Shown: one piece after another, positions 49,119-58,464 of the stretch
Layout: each line of letters starts with the position of its first letter
Numbering within the stretch: the stretch's first letter is position 1
Assembly (NCBI GenBank): GCA_963204745.1
Contig: CAUJHF010000007.1
Coordinates: 1 to 64,000 of the forward strand
Direction: 5' to 3'
DNA from: Pseudomonadota bacterium
Lineage (GTDB): Bacteria > Pseudomonadota > Gammaproteobacteria > Steroidobacterales > GCA-2729495
Length of the DNA: 64,000 nucleotides
Notes under the pieces: model-generated
What the model saw: the letters and a program-made list of their open reading frames with translations, nothing else
What the model was told of the DNA's origin: nothing
Database searches by the model: none
Translations under genes and position numbers: made by a program

Positions 49119-50456
49119 TCAGATGCCGTAGGCCTGCCGCAGCAGCTGTATCGGATGCGGATGGACATCACGGTCGGCCAGACCGGCCACCTGTGCGCCG
49201 GCCATCGGGCAATCGCTGCAGAAGTGATCCGGCGCTGCCTCTTTCAGCTGATCGACCACCGGCATCGCGATCTTCACCGAAGCGGCGCGGAATTCGGTCT
49301 TTACGCCGTAGGTACCGTCATGACCCGAACACCGTTCGATAGCCTCGACTGTGGTACCGGGAATCAGGGACAGGACATCTCGCGTCTTGAGACCGATATT
49401 CTGCACGCGCAGATGACAGGGCACGTGATAGGAAACCCGCCCCAGCGGTTTGGCGAAGTCGGTGCGCAGCTTGTCGGCCTTGTGGCGCAGATACAGATAA
49501 TTGAAAGGATCGAAGAAGGCCCGGGCGACCGCCTGCACCTGCCGGTCTTCCGGAAACATCAGCGGCAATTCCTGCTTGAACATCAGCACGCATGAGGGCA
49601 CCGGTGCGACCAGGTCCCAGCCCTGCTCCACCCAGCGCGCCAGTTCCGGCACATTCGCCTCCTTCGCTTTGGCCACCGAATCCAGATCGCCCAGCTCAAG
49701 CTTCGGCATCCCGCAGCACTGCTCGGATCCGACCAGCTTCACCTGTATGCCGTTGTGACGGAATACTGCGACCAGGTCTTCGACCATGACCGGCAGGTTG
49801 CGGTTTCCGTAACAGGTCGTATAGAGGATCACCCGGCCTTGCGTGCCGTTGGCAGGCTCCACAGGCAGATCGGGTGCCGGTGTGCGCGCAAGGCGCTTGC
49901 GTGCCGTATCGCTCTCATAACGCGGCAGCGGTGCGTCGCGGGCCACACCGAGCGTTTTCTCGAGCAGCAGCCGGCCAGCCAGGTTGTCATTGACCGCATT
50001 GACCACTTCGGACACGACAGGTATGCCCGCGATGCTGCCGACCATATCCGTCGAGGAAAGAATCCGGCTGCGCAGCGATGCCCCTTCCTCGCGAAAGCGC
50101 ACGGCTTTTGCCCGCAACATCAGATGCGGGAAATCGATATTGAAGGAATGCGGTGGAACGTAGGGGCACTTCGACGCATAGCACATGTCGCAGAGATAGC
50201 AGTGGTCCACGACCTCGCCGAACTTGCTCTTCGGCACGCTATCAAGTTCACCGGTCGGTGCTTCGTCGACCGCATCGAACAGCGTCGGAAATGCGTTGCA
50301 GAGGCTGAAACAGCGCCGGCAACCGTGACAGATATCGAAAACCCGCTCGAGCTCCATGTCGAGCGCGGCCTTGTCCCAGAACTCCGGCGACCGCCAGTCA
50401 AGCGGGTGCCGGGTCGGGGCCTCAAGGCCGCCCTCGCGCGCAGGCTGGTTATCCAT
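49119..50456 (-). CDS. Heterodisulfide-reductase-like iron-sulfur protein (GlpC/CCG type)
   Basis: This 445-residue protein has two ferredoxin-type cysteine groups ([11 protein letters not shown] and [12 protein letters not shown]) that should hold [4Fe-4S] clusters. Two CCG-type domains follow. The first is canonical (TTCYGNR ... EQCCGMPK). The second is altered, with PCHLRVQ and CSGHDGTYG in place of CCG, followed by FCSDCPMA. Related proteins pass electrons in GlpC, glycolate oxidase and heterodisulfide reductase. Here it probably serves as electron carrier for the adjacent rubrerythrin, which lacks its own rubredoxin domain; that pairing is an inference. It lies 8 bp downstream of the rubrerythrin gene. 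Confidence 0.86.
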   Translation of the reverse strand: MDNQPAREGGLEAPTRHPLDWRSPEFWDKAALDMELERVFDICHGCRRCFSLCNAFPTLFDAVDEAPTGELDSVPKSKFGEVVDHCYLCDMCYASKCPYVPPHSFNIDFPHLMLRAKAVRFREEGASLRSRILSSTDMVGSIAGIPVVSEVVNAVNDNLAGRLLLEKTLGVARDAPLPRYESDTARKRLARTPAPDLPVEPANGTQGRVILYTTCYGNRNLPVMVEDLVAVFRHNGIQVKLVGSEQCCGMPKLELGDLDSVAKAKEANVPELARWVEQGWDLVAPVPSCVLMFKQELPLMFPEDRQVQAVARAFFDPFNYLYLRHKADKLRTDFAKPLGRVSYHVPCHLRVQNIGLKTRDVLSLIPGTTVEAIERCSGHDGTYGVKTEFRAASVKIAMPVVDQLKEAAPDHFCSDCPMAGAQVAGLADRDVHPHPIQLLRQAYGI

Positions 50457-50464
50457 CTGCGCTC

Positions 50465-50884
50465 TTATTTGCCCAGCGTATCCAGTGCTTTCTGGAAGCG
50501 GTTCGCGTGTGAGCGCTCCGCCTTGGCCAGGGTCTCGAACCAGTCAGCGATCTCGCGAAAACCTTCATCGCGTGCCGACTTGGCCATGCCCGGATACATG
50601 TCGGTGTACTCGTGCGTCTCACCGGCAATCGCCGCCTTGAGGTTCTCGGCCGTCGAGCCGATCGGCAGGCCCGTGGCCGGGTCTCCAACAACCTTCAGGT
50701 AGTCCAGATGGCCGTGAGCGTGGCCGGTCTCGCCTTCTGCCGTGGAGCGAAATACCGCTGCCACATCGTTGAAACCTTCGACATCGGCCTTGCCTGCGAA
50801 ATACAGATAACGCCGGTTGGCCTGCGACTCACCGGCGAATGCGGCCTTGAGGTTGTCCTCGGTCTTGCTGCCCTTGAGGTTCAT
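50465..50884 (-). CDS. Rubrerythrin-type diiron protein without rubredoxin domain
   Basis: This 139-residue ferritin-like four-helix protein has diiron ligands in [31 protein letters not shown] and [10 protein letters not shown]. Rubrerythrins reduce hydrogen peroxide in low-oxygen or redox-stressed cells. The usual C-terminal rubredoxin with its two CxxC pairs is absent, so electrons must come from another protein, perhaps the iron-sulfur protein encoded next. It is the first gene of a three-gene operon and is preceded by a strongly palindromic control region. Confidence 0.92.
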   Translation of the reverse strand: MNLKGSKTEDNLKAAFAGESQANRRYLYFAGKADVEGFNDVAAVFRSTAEGETGHAHGHLDYLKVVGDPATGLPIGSTAENLKAAIAGETHEYTDMYPGMAKSARDEGFREIADWFETLAKAERSHANRFQKALDTLGK

Positions 50885-50916
50885 ATGCGTACTCCCTGCT
50901 TATTGATCTTCTGCCA

Positions 50917-50940
50917 ATACACCGGCTTGAGCCGGTGTAT
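50917..50940. promoter_or_regulatory. Perfect 24-bp palindrome upstream of rubrerythrin
   Basis: Arms ATACACCGGC and GCCGGTGTAT are perfectly complementary around a TTGA/TCAA centre. The element lies 32 bp before the rubrerythrin ATG and overlaps a TATACA that could be the -10 box. It could be an operator for a dimeric regulator or a 5' mRNA hairpin. No T-run follows it on the minus strand. Confidence 0.75.
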
Positions 50941-50945
50941 ACTCG

Positions 50946-50962
50946 TTTAGACTTGTTCTAAA
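50946..50962. promoter_or_regulatory. ICE-box-like inverted repeat (Fur-family operator candidate)
   Basis: The 17-bp sequence TTTAGACTTGTTCTAAA has perfect 6-bp arms. Read on the minus strand it is TTTAGAACAAGTCTAAA. That differs at one arm position from TTTAGAA-n3-TTCTAAA, the Irr/ICE-box consensus I recall from alphaproteobacteria. It lies just upstream of the likely rubrerythrin promoter. A Fur-superfamily regulator (PerR/Irr-like) is a reasonable guess. Confidence 0.6.
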
Positions 50963-51072
50963 TAATATGAAGTCCAAGCAACCCCTGTCAACGCCCGCGA
51001 TCCGTGGTTTGACCGCTCGCCGGGGCATATGCAAACCTTAACCTTATCGCCCGCCTCAAGACCAGTGTCCAC

Positions 51073-51321
51073 ATGAATACAGCTCGCCGCAAAGCTCCGG
51101 ACCTGGAAAAGTCCCTCGCCGAACTCGAAACCATTGTCGAGCAGCTCGAATCGGGCGAACTGGCTTTGGAAAAATCCCTGAAAGAGTTCGAACGCGGTGT
51201 GCGCCTCAGCCGGGAATGTCAGCTGGCGCTCAAGGATGCAGAACAGCGGGTACAACTGCTGATGGGCGCGGAACTCAAGGACTTTGTCAGCCCGGACGAC
51301 GAACCGGACGACGCTGCCTGA
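51073..51321 (+). CDS. xseB: Exodeoxyribonuclease VII small subunit
   Basis: This 82-residue helical protein binds XseA to form the exonuclease VII complex. The core [26 protein letters not shown] and [18 protein letters not shown] segments are typical, and the C-terminus is acidic. In many relatives ispA and dxs follow; here the next gene is a converging kinase 18 bp away, so that linkage is broken. The large subunit is not in the window. Confidence 0.94.
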   Translation: MNTARRKAPDLEKSLAELETIVEQLESGELALEKSLKEFERGVRLSRECQLALKDAEQRVQLLMGAELKDFVSPDDEPDDAA

Positions 51322-51339
51322 GTGTGCCCTTGCCGCGGC

Positions 51340-52662
51340 TCAGGCGGCGGGATCTGCTCGGTTCTGCGCACCCTGCAGGCGCCGGATCAGGGTACGCAGG
51401 AATACCTTGTTGAAGCGCAGCTGGCACTCGGTGGAAACCTGCTCGAGTATCGTCGAACTCACTGACAGCACAGTCACTGCATCCTGCGCGCGGAAGCTGG
51501 AAATGCTGCGGGCACCGGATACATAGCCCGTTTCGCCAAAACAGTCACCGCTGTTCAACATGCCTATTTCCCGTCCGTTGCTTTCAACGGAAACGCGGCC
51601 TGTCACGATCACATAGAAGCGGTCATCGGCCGTACCCTCGCGGACAATTTCGTCCCCTGCCATGTATTCCCGCCATTCACTCGCGCGCAGCAGATCGTGA
51701 ATCTCCGCCTGCGAGAAGTCGTGAAAAAATGACAGGCGCCTGAGCGTATCGAAGTGCTCATGGCGGTCGATGCCGTCCCACTGCGCCTTGAGTTGCTGAT
51801 ATACGCGCGTCAGCCGGGCGCCGAACTCGCCCCCGTTGGCGTAACGCCGGGCGGGATCTTTCTGCAGCGCGATCGCAACCACTTCCTCCAGCTCGTCGGG
51901 CACACCGAGTCGCAGCGTATGGATGGGCGGCGGTGTCGCATAGACGATCTGGTTCAGCAACTTGGACAGGCTGCTGCCGCGAAATGGCCGGAATCCGGTC
52001 AGCAACTCATACATCACCGCACCCAGCGAGTAGAGATCGGAGGCCGGCGTGATATCGAATCCCTGCACCTGCTCCGGCGACATGTAGCTGGGTGAACCGG
52101 CGATGCCTTCGATGCGCGAGATATCCGCATCCAGCAGGATCGCGATCCCGAAATCGATGATGCGCACATCGTTGTCGTTGGTCAGCATGATGTTACTGGG
52201 CTTGATGTCGCGGTGAATCACACCGCGCTTGTGCGCATAGTGCAGCGCCTTTGCACACTTGAAGATGATCTTCACCACATCCTCGATGTGCAGCAGATTG
52301 TCGGGGCGGCAGTAAGCCTCGAGCGTACGGGCCCGCTGCACGTGCTCCATCACGACGTAGTACTTGCCGTCTTCCTCACCCGCGTCGTAGATCGGCAGGA
52401 TGTTGGGATGCTGGAGCATGCCCACCATATGCGCTTCGTTGAAGAACATCTTGCGGGCGATCTTGGCGCGCTGCGGATCATCGTCGGTCGCCGTCGCATA
52501 GACCTTGATCGCGACATCACGGCGAAAATAGGGATCGTGCGAAAGATAGATGGTGCCGGTTGTGCCTTTGCCGGCAACCTTGATGATCGGGTATTTGCCG
52601 ATCTTGTCCGGAACCTCCGCCGAGGCGGCTGGCGCAACACTCGGTCTCGGAAGTTGAACCAT
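51340..52662 (-). CDS. Ser/Thr protein kinase fused to a cyclic-nucleotide-binding domain
   Basis: This 440-residue soluble protein has a Hanks-type kinase (about 22-285) and a C-terminal cyclic-nucleotide-binding fold (about 310-430). The kinase has the glycine loop VAGKGTTGTIYL, Lys53 in VAIKVY, HRDIKPSN at 150-157, DFG at 170-172 and GSPSYMSPEQ, so it should be active. In the sensor domain the phosphate-binding cassette CFGETGYVSGARSISSFRA keeps the glycine-glutamate pair (376-377) and the arginine (385) that contact cAMP or cGMP. The design recalls eukaryotic cNMP-dependent kinases, but in one chain and with the regulatory domain at the C-terminus. It is followed by xseB in convergent orientation; pgpA lies upstream. 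Confidence 0.92.
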   Translation of the reverse strand: MVQLPRPSVAPAASAEVPDKIGKYPIIKVAGKGTTGTIYLSHDPYFRRDVAIKVYATATDDDPQRAKIARKMFFNEAHMVGMLQHPNILPIYDAGEEDGKYYVVMEHVQRARTLEAYCRPDNLLHIEDVVKIIFKCAKALHYAHKRGVIHRDIKPSNIMLTNDNDVRIIDFGIAILLDADISRIEGIAGSPSYMSPEQVQGFDITPASDLYSLGAVMYELLTGFRPFRGSSLSKLLNQIVYATPPPIHTLRLGVPDELEEVVAIALQKDPARRYANGGEFGARLTRVYQQLKAQWDGIDRHEHFDTLRRLSFFHDFSQAEIHDLLRASEWREYMAGDEIVREGTADDRFYVIVTGRVSVESNGREIGMLNSGDCFGETGYVSGARSISSFRAQDAVTVLSVSSTILEQVSTECQLRFNKVFLRTLIRRLQGAQNRADPAA

Positions 52663-52682
52663 GCGGACAGAACCTGAGGAAC

Positions 52683-53180
52683 TTATGCCAGCGGCAGAAA
52701 CTGCACTCCCCCGACGACCAATGCCGCATACCCGGCCGCCAGGACGTCATCGAGCATAATTCCCACGCCGCCCTGCAATCTGTGATCGGCCTCCCGAATC
52801 GGCCAGGGCTTCCAGATATCCATGAGCCGGAACAGCACAAATGCCAGCGCATACCAGGCCAGCGTGTGCGGTGTGACCGCCAGTACCAGCCACTGGCCCA
52901 CAAATTCATCAAATACGATGCCGCCATGATCATGCACGCCGAGACGCCGGGCACTTGTGCCACAGATCACGCAACCGGCAACAAAGGCCAGCGCCAGCCC
53001 GGCCAGCAGCGCGGGCAGCGGCAGTGGTGGCAACCACCAGTAGAGAAAAACCGCCAGCAGGGAACCCCAGGTGCCGGGCGCGGCCGGCAGCAGGCCGGTA
53101 CCGAAACCGAAGGCCAGCAATTGCACCGGATCGCGGAGGACCTGCCGCCAGGCAACCGGACTTGCGCGGGACCCGGCCAT
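52683..53180 (-). CDS. pgpA: Phosphatidylglycerophosphatase A
   Basis: This 165-residue inner-membrane enzyme dephosphorylates phosphatidylglycerol phosphate. It has several hydrophobic segments, the N-terminal FGFGTGLLPAAPGTWGSLL motif, and the FDEFVGQWL and LFRLMDIWKPWPIR blocks. The ATG overlaps the thiL stop by one base (TGATG), so it is the last gene of the rib-nusB-thiL operon. Confidence 0.94.
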   Translation of the reverse strand: MAGSRASPVAWRQVLRDPVQLLAFGFGTGLLPAAPGTWGSLLAVFLYWWLPPLPLPALLAGLALAFVAGCVICGTSARRLGVHDHGGIVFDEFVGQWLVLAVTPHTLAWYALAFVLFRLMDIWKPWPIREADHRLQGGVGIMLDDVLAAGYAALVVGGVQFLPLA

Positions 53181-54139
53181 CAGAAGTGCCGGAAGGTGGA
53201 ACCGGGCACCGTCAACACGCGTCCCGCATGCTGCCAGCGGATGCCCGGTTCGCGCACCACGGTGCCGATCCGGGTCACAGGTACCGTCCACGCAGCTGCC
53301 ACCTCCTGCAGCCGCGCGGTTGCCTGCGCGGGCGCCGTAAAGCACAGCTCGTAGTCATCGCCACCGGTGAGCGCGCATTCGATGGCGCGTTCCGCAACTG
53401 CAGCCCTGAGTTCAGCAGACAGCGGCAAAAGCCCGGCATCGAGTTCGGCACCCGAGCCGCTCGCGGTCATCAGTTTGCCAATATCGTCATGCAGGCCGTC
53501 CGAGACATCCAGCATTGCAGTGGCCAGCGCCGCGAGAGCGCGGCCCTCGCGTACCCGCGGCTCCGGATAGAGAAAGCGCTGGAGAAGCGTCGCCCTGACC
53601 GATTCAGGCACGCCCGCAGCAGCATCGAGCAGATAGCGGCCAGCCACCGCGTCACCCGGATTGCCGGTCACCCAGATCCCGTCACCTGCACGCGCTCCGG
53701 TGCGGGGCACAGCCGCCCCGGGACGAACCCGGCCCTGCACGGTGACCGTTGCAGACAGCGGTCCGCGCACCGTGTCACCGCCGATCAGCGCCGTGCCAAA
53801 TCGATCAGCCAGTGCGAAAAAACCTGCGGCAAATTCTTCCAGCCACATCGGGTCGGCCGCCGGCAAAGACAAGGCCAGCGAACACCACAGCGGCTCGGCC
53901 GCCATGGCGGCGAGATCACTGAGATTGACAGCAAGAGCGCGATGGCCGACCGCGCGAGCGGGGATGCCGGCCGGGAAATGCGTGCCTTCGGCGATGGTAT
54001 CGGTCGCTACCACCAGGTCCCAGTCGGGCTCGAAGCGCAGTACGGCGGCATCGTCACCGATACCGAGTACAACATCGCTGCGGCCGGTACTGCGGCCGGC
54101 GAAGTAGGTGCTGATCAGCGTCCGTTCATCCACCGGCAC
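53180..54139 (-). CDS. thiL: Thiamine-monophosphate kinase
   Basis: This 319-residue enzyme phosphorylates thiamine monophosphate to the active diphosphate. The AIR-synthase-like fold is shown by GIGDDAAVLR, ATDTIAEGTHFP, GGDTVRGPLS and LDVSDGLHDD. No ATG fits the family start. Two GTG codons, at 54139 and 54133, are candidates behind AGGT. I list the first, with the second nearly as likely. It begins 13 bp after nusB. Confidence 0.94.
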   Translation of the reverse strand: MPVDERTLISTYFAGRSTGRSDVVLGIGDDAAVLRFEPDWDLVVATDTIAEGTHFPAGIPARAVGHRALAVNLSDLAAMAAEPLWCSLALSLPAADPMWLEEFAAGFFALADRFGTALIGGDTVRGPLSATVTVQGRVRPGAAVPRTGARAGDGIWVTGNPGDAVAGRYLLDAAAGVPESVRATLLQRFLYPEPRVREGRALAALATAMLDVSDGLHDDIGKLMTASGSGAELDAGLLPLSAELRAAVAERAIECALTGGDDYELCFTAPAQATARLQEVAAAWTVPVTRIGTVVREPGIRWQHAGRVLTVPGSTFRHF

Positions 54140-54152
54140 GCGACCTGTGCTG

Positions 54153-54569
54153 TCAGGCGGCCGGGCGCAGCGCCGGCGCAAGTTGATCGAGGACGGCATT
54201 GATGTAGCGATGCCCGTCCTGGGCACCGAACTCATGCGCGAGTTTTACTGCCTCGTTGATCACGACCTTCACCGGCACCTCCCGGTGCAGTTTCAGTTCA
54301 GCAAGCCCCAGCCAGAGTATGCCCCGCTCGACCGGATCCAGCTGGGCCACGGGCCGGTCCGCCTGCGCGGTCAGCAAACTGTCCAGGGCAGCGGTATCAC
54401 CGAGAATCTCGCCGAGCAGGAGGCGGAAATAATCCACATCGACGAGCCTGAAGTCGCGCTGCGCGGCGAACTGCGCGGCGATTTCTGCCACCGTATGCCC
54501 GCCCAGCTGATGCTGATACAGCGCCTGTACCAGCAGACGGCGCGAACCGTGCCTGCCTGTTGCGGCCAT
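54153..54569 (-). CDS. nusB: Transcription antitermination factor NusB
   Basis: This 138-residue helical protein binds boxA RNA with NusE and promotes rRNA antitermination. The arginine-rich start (GRHGSRRLLVQALYQHQL) and the PVKVVINEAVKLAHEFGAQDGHRYINAVLD block are typical. It lies between ribH (9 bp upstream) and thiL, the standard order. Confidence 0.96.
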   Translation of the reverse strand: MAATGRHGSRRLLVQALYQHQLGGHTVAEIAAQFAAQRDFRLVDVDYFRLLLGEILGDTAALDSLLTAQADRPVAQLDPVERGILWLGLAELKLHREVPVKVVINEAVKLAHEFGAQDGHRYINAVLDQLAPALRPAA

Positions 54570-54578
54570 ATGCGGCGA

Positions 54579-55046
54579 TCAGCCTTCCAGCTGCCGCAGG
54601 AGATTGGCCATCTCCAGCGCAGCCAGCACCGCATCCGCGCCCTTGTTGCCACCCTTGCCGCCGGCGCGGTCCATGGCCTGATCTACCGTATCGCAGGTCA
54701 GCACGCCGAATCCCACCGGCACCTCGAACTCCAGACTGACGCGGTTGAGGCCGGCGGCGCATTCGGTGCAGACGAAGTCGAAGTGCGGCGTCTGCCCGCG
54801 GATCACTGCACCGAGCGCAACGATGGCGTCACAGCGCCGCAGCCGCGCCAGTCGATGCGCAGCGAGCGGCAGCTCGAAAGCACCGGGCACCCGAACCAGC
54901 TGCATGTCGGTCTCGGCAGCGCCATGCCGCTTGAGCGTATCCACGGCGCCATCGACGAGATTCCTGACAATCAGGTCGTTGAAGCGCGCGGCGATGATCA
55001 CGAAACGCATGTCCCGCGCCACCAGTTGTCCTTCCATGATGCGCAT
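54579..55046 (-). CDS. ribH: 6,7-dimethyl-8-ribityllumazine synthase
   Basis: This enzyme of about 155 residues forms large capsids and condenses dihydroxybutanone phosphate with the ribitylamino-uracil. The core ARFNDLIVRNLVDGA, VPGAFELPLAAHRL and ALGAVIRGQTPHFDFV segments are intact. The start at 55046 (MRIMEG) aligns with the family MxIIEG. The ATG three codons later has better spacing from AAGG and is a fair alternative. Confidence 0.95.
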   Translation of the reverse strand: MRIMEGQLVARDMRFVIIAARFNDLIVRNLVDGAVDTLKRHGAAETDMQLVRVPGAFELPLAAHRLARLRRCDAIVALGAVIRGQTPHFDFVCTECAAGLNRVSLEFEVPVGFGVLTCDTVDQAMDRAGGKGGNKGADAVLAALEMANLLRQLEG

Positions 55047-55050
55047 ACCT

Positions 55051-56226
55051 TCAGTCTGCCTTTGGCCGGTCAGCCGTATCGACATACTCGACGACCTCAA
55101 GACCGAATCCTGACAGGCCATGCATCTGCTTCGGCGCGCTCAGCACGCGCATTCGCTGCACGCCCAGATCGCGCAGGATCTGTGCACCGATGCCGTAACT
55201 GCGCAGTACAGCACCGCCGGCCGGCGCAGGCCGCTCCGCACCTTCAGGCCGGTTCAGGGACTTCACCGCTGCCATCAGGTCGCGCGGCGACTCACCATAG
55301 CGCAGCAGGACCACGATACCGTGGCCGGTCGCTGCAATCTGACGCATCGCCTCGTGCAATGGCCAGCCCAGCTCTGCGCTTTGCACGCCAACCACATCGC
55401 CCAGCGTGTCCTGTACGTGAACCCGCACCAGCGGCGGCTCTGGCTCGCTCATATCACCGCGGATCAGCACCAGATGTACGTTGCGCGTGACGTGGTCCTC
55501 GTAGCAGACCATGCGGAACTCACCGAACTCGGTCTGCACCTGCTGATCAGCGATGCGCTCCACCGACTCCTCATGCCGCAGGCGATATCGGATCAGGTCA
55601 GCGATGGTGCCGATACGCAGACCATGCTCTTTGGCAAAGGCTTCGAGTTGCGGCCGGCGCGCCATCGTGCCGTCCTCATTGAGGATCTCGACGATCACTG
55701 CTGCTGCTTCCAGACCGGCAAGCCGGGCCAGGTCGCAACCCGCCTCGGTATGGCCGGCACGCGTCAGCACGCCACCGGGCTGGGCCATCAGCGGAAACAC
55801 ATGCCCTGGCTGCCGCAGGTCTTCGGGCCGCGCATCAGGACCGACGGCGACGCGCACCGTCCGCGCGCGATCGTGCGCCGAGATGCCGGTGGTGACGCCT
55901 TCGACGGCCTCAATGGAAATGGTGAAGTTGGTGCCATGCTCGCGATCAGTATCACCGACCATCAGCGGCAGACGCAGCTGCTGGCAGCGCGCCCGCGTCA
56001 GGGTCAGGCAGATCAGGCCGCGGCCATAGCGGGCCATGAAGTTGATGTCCTCGGCGCGCACCTTGGCGGCGGCCATGAGGATATCGCCCTCGTTTTCGCG
56101 GTCTTCATCGTCGACGATGATCACCATCCGTCCCTGCCGGATATCGTCGATGATCGCCGAAATCGGACTGAAGCCGCTTTCCGGCCGCTCAGCCCCGCTG
56201 CGCCTCGAATTCTGTATCGGATTCAT
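55051..56226 (-). CDS. 3,4-dihydroxy-2-butanone-4-phosphate synthase with degenerate GTP cyclohydrolase II domain
   Basis: This 391-residue protein is RibB in its first half: [10 protein letters not shown] metal/substrate motif at about 39-48, [11 protein letters not shown], and [11 protein letters not shown]. The second half has the GTP cyclohydrolase II fold but lacks the zinc-binding cysteines: where RibA has EC...RCDC, this protein reads VHVQDTLGD and VGVQSAELG. It is therefore a RibBX-type protein in which only the RibB step should work, and a separate RibA is expected elsewhere. It overlaps ribE by 4 bp (ATGA). Confidence 0.93.
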   Translation of the reverse strand: MNPIQNSRRSGAERPESGFSPISAIIDDIRQGRMVIIVDDEDRENEGDILMAAAKVRAEDINFMARYGRGLICLTLTRARCQQLRLPLMVGDTDREHGTNFTISIEAVEGVTTGISAHDRARTVRVAVGPDARPEDLRQPGHVFPLMAQPGGVLTRAGHTEAGCDLARLAGLEAAAVIVEILNEDGTMARRPQLEAFAKEHGLRIGTIADLIRYRLRHEESVERIADQQVQTEFGEFRMVCYEDHVTRNVHLVLIRGDMSEPEPPLVRVHVQDTLGDVVGVQSAELGWPLHEAMRQIAATGHGIVVLLRYGESPRDLMAAVKSLNRPEGAERPAPAGGAVLRSYGIGAQILRDLGVQRMRVLSAPKQMHGLSGFGLEVVEYVDTADRPKAD

Positions 56227-56816
56227 ACCGTTCCCAGCAGTCTTTCAACGTAACGCGCCACCAGATCAACCTCTATGTTGACCCGCGTGCCGACCACATA
56301 GTGCTGCATGATAGTTTGTCCGAGCGTGTGGGGCACGAGCGTTACCAGTACGCGGTCGTCAGCAACATCGTTTACGGTCAGGCTGACGCCATCGATACAG
56401 ATCGAACCCTTGCGGGCTGCATAGCGGCGCAAGGCCTCCGGGAGCGCAAAGCGGACAATCGCCGTACCGCCTTCCTGACGCAGCTCCGCAACCTCACCGA
56501 TGCCGTCCACATGGCCGGTCACCAGATGCCCGCCCAGCGGGTCATTGAGCGTCATCGCCGGTTCCAGATTGACGGGACTGCCGGCCGCCAGGCTGCCGAG
56601 CGTGGTGACGCGCAAGGTCTCGGCAGAGATATCGGCGCCGAAGCGGTCCGCGTCCAGCGTGACGACAGTGAGACATGCACCGTTCACCGCGATGCTGTCA
56701 CCGGGATTGAAGTGGCGACCGGCCAGCGCACCCAGCGCAAACTCACAGCGGCGACCCGATGGTGTTGCCGTCGTTGTCACGACCCTGCCCAGCGCTTGCA
56801 CGATTCCGGTAAACAT
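56223..56816 (-). CDS. ribE: Riboflavin synthase alpha chain
   Basis: This 197-residue enzyme dismutates two lumazine molecules to riboflavin. It has two tandem lumazine-binding repeats, starting [12 protein letters not shown], with NGACLTV and DGVSLTVN marking the equivalent sites and [10 protein letters not shown] between. It overlaps ribD by one base (TGATG) and ribBA by four, so the operon is tightly coupled. Confidence 0.96.
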   Translation of the reverse strand: MFTGIVQALGRVVTTTATPSGRRCEFALGALAGRHFNPGDSIAVNGACLTVVTLDADRFGADISAETLRVTTLGSLAAGSPVNLEPAMTLNDPLGGHLVTGHVDGIGEVAELRQEGGTAIVRFALPEALRRYAARKGSICIDGVSLTVNDVADDRVLVTLVPHTLGQTIMQHYVVGTRVNIEVDLVARYVERLLGTV

Positions 56817-57961
56817 CAGTCTGTCCTTTCTCTTGCCGTTGCCGGCCTGCAGGTCAGGCGCAGGTCCGCGCCCATGTGCCGCACCTCCAGCAACTCAAAG
56901 CCCGGCCGCTCGTCCATTGCCGGCAACGGCGGCAACTCAAACATGCCGCGCGCCGTTGAACCCAGCACGTGCGCAGCCTGATAGATAATCAGTTCATCGA
57001 CCAGTTGCGCCGCAAGCAACGCACCATTCAGCACCGGCCCCGCTTCCACCAGCAACTCATTGATCTGCAACTCTGCGAGCCGCTGCATCACTGCCGCCAG
57101 GCTCACGCGGCCGTCAGTGCAGGCCAATGTTTCCACCCGCGCGCCGCGCGCTTCAAGCGCGGCCCCTTTTTCCACACGCCCTGCACCGAAGATCAGCACC
57201 TCGCCGGGTACCGACAGCAGAAGCGCATCTGGCGGTGTCCTGAACCCGGAATCCAGAATCACGCGCAGCGGCTGTCGGCTCGTCCCGTCCGCCAGCGCGC
57301 CATCCGCGAGTCCGCGCACATTGAGCCGCGGATCATCGGCCAGCACCGTACCAATCCCGGTCAGCACCGCCGAACTCTGCGCACGCAGGCGCTGCACATC
57401 CAGCCTGGCCGGCTCACCGCTGATCCACTGGCTGCGGCCGTCAGCGAGCGCTGTACGCCCGTCGAGGCTGGCGGCAATCTTGCAGCGTACCAGCGGCCTA
57501 CCGCGGCGCATGCGCATGAAAAACCCCGCGTTCAGCCGCTCCGACTCCGCGGCCAACAGGCCACTGCTGACCTCGATGCCGGCAGCAAGCAGGGCTTGCC
57601 CGCCGCCACCATTCACCTGCGGGTTGGGATCCTGCGCGGCATACACCACGCGCCGGATGCCCGCCTTCCGCAGTGCCTCGCTACAGGGCGGCGTGCGCCC
57701 CTGATGACAGCAGGGCTCAAGCGTCACATAGGCCGTTGCGTCGCGCGCCTTGTCCCCGGCTGCCTGCAGTGCATAAACCTCGGCATGCGGCCCGCCAGCC
57801 TGGCGGTGCCAGCCTTCGCCGACAACGGTCTCACCACTCGCAATCACGCAGCCCACACGTGGATTCGGCGGCGTGCTGTTGAGTCCACGCGCAGCAAGCT
57901 GCATGGCGCGGGCCATATGACGGTGGTCTGCAGCACTCCAGACCGGCGCGATCGCGTTCAA
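56816..57961 (-). CDS. ribD: Riboflavin biosynthesis deaminase/reductase
   Basis: This 381-residue protein combines an N-terminal cytidine-deaminase-like zinc domain (HAEVYAL and [13 protein letters not shown]) with a C-terminal DHFR-like reductase ([30 protein letters not shown]). It carries out two successive steps after GTP ring opening. Its start overlaps the nrdR stop by 4 bp. No FMN riboswitch could be seen, and there is no room for one between nrdR and ribD. Confidence 0.96.
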   Translation of the reverse strand: MNAIAPVWSAADHRHMARAMQLAARGLNSTPPNPRVGCVIASGETVVGEGWHRQAGGPHAEVYALQAAGDKARDATAYVTLEPCCHQGRTPPCSEALRKAGIRRVVYAAQDPNPQVNGGGGQALLAAGIEVSSGLLAAESERLNAGFFMRMRRGRPLVRCKIAASLDGRTALADGRSQWISGEPARLDVQRLRAQSSAVLTGIGTVLADDPRLNVRGLADGALADGTSRQPLRVILDSGFRTPPDALLLSVPGEVLIFGAGRVEKGAALEARGARVETLACTDGRVSLAAVMQRLAELQINELLVEAGPVLNGALLAAQLVDELIIYQAAHVLGSTARGMFELPPLPAMDERPGFELLEVRHMGADLRLTCRPATARERTD

Positions 57962-58464
57962 GACGACTCATCCGGCAACAGCGGCAGCTGATCCCGCCGC
58001 CGTTCCTTGTCACCCAGCTCGCGCATTCGGCGGATCTCTTCCTGGAAAGACTCCACATCCTGAAAGCTGCGATAGACAGAGGCATAGCGCACATACGCCA
58101 CCTCATCCAGCGCGCGCAGCTCTTCCATCACCAGCTCGCCGATGCGCCGCGAGGCGATTTCGCGTTCGCCCATGGTCTGCAGCCGGTGCGTGACCCGCGC
58201 CAGCGCCGCCTCCACCGCTTCGCTGTCGACCGGACGTTTCTCGAGCGCACGCACCATGCCGCTGCGAAGCTTGCCGTCATCGAAAGGCTCACGCGTGTCG
58301 TCGCGCTTGATCACGCGCGGCAGGACCAGCTCGGCCGTCTCGAAAGTCGTGAAGCGCTCGGCACAGGCCAGGCACTCGCGGCGGCGGCGCACCTGCAGGC
58401 CCTCGCCGGCCAGTCGCGAATCGATGACCTTGGTTTCAGGATGGCTGCAGAACGGGCAATGCAA
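57958..58464 (-). CDS. nrdR: Transcriptional repressor NrdR
   Basis: This 168-residue repressor of ribonucleotide reductase genes has an N-terminal zinc ribbon (CPFC at 3-6 and CLAC) and an ATP-cone domain ([20 protein letters not shown]) that senses ATP/dATP. It lies 21 bp after glyA and overlaps ribD, the usual placement. The C-terminus ([15 protein letters not shown]) is slightly extended. Confidence 0.97.
   Translation of the reverse strand: MHCPFCSHPETKVIDSRLAGEGLQVRRRRECLACAERFTTFETAELVLPRVIKRDDTREPFDDGKLRSGMVRALEKRPVDSEAVEAALARVTHRLQTMGEREIASRRIGELVMEELRALDEVAYVRYASVYRSFQDVESFQEEIRRMRELGDKERRRDQLPLLPDESS

Noticed and set aside
51073-51321. Possible broken xseB because ispA/dxs do not follow
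   Set aside because: The 82-residue protein is full length for the family; only the downstream gene order differs.
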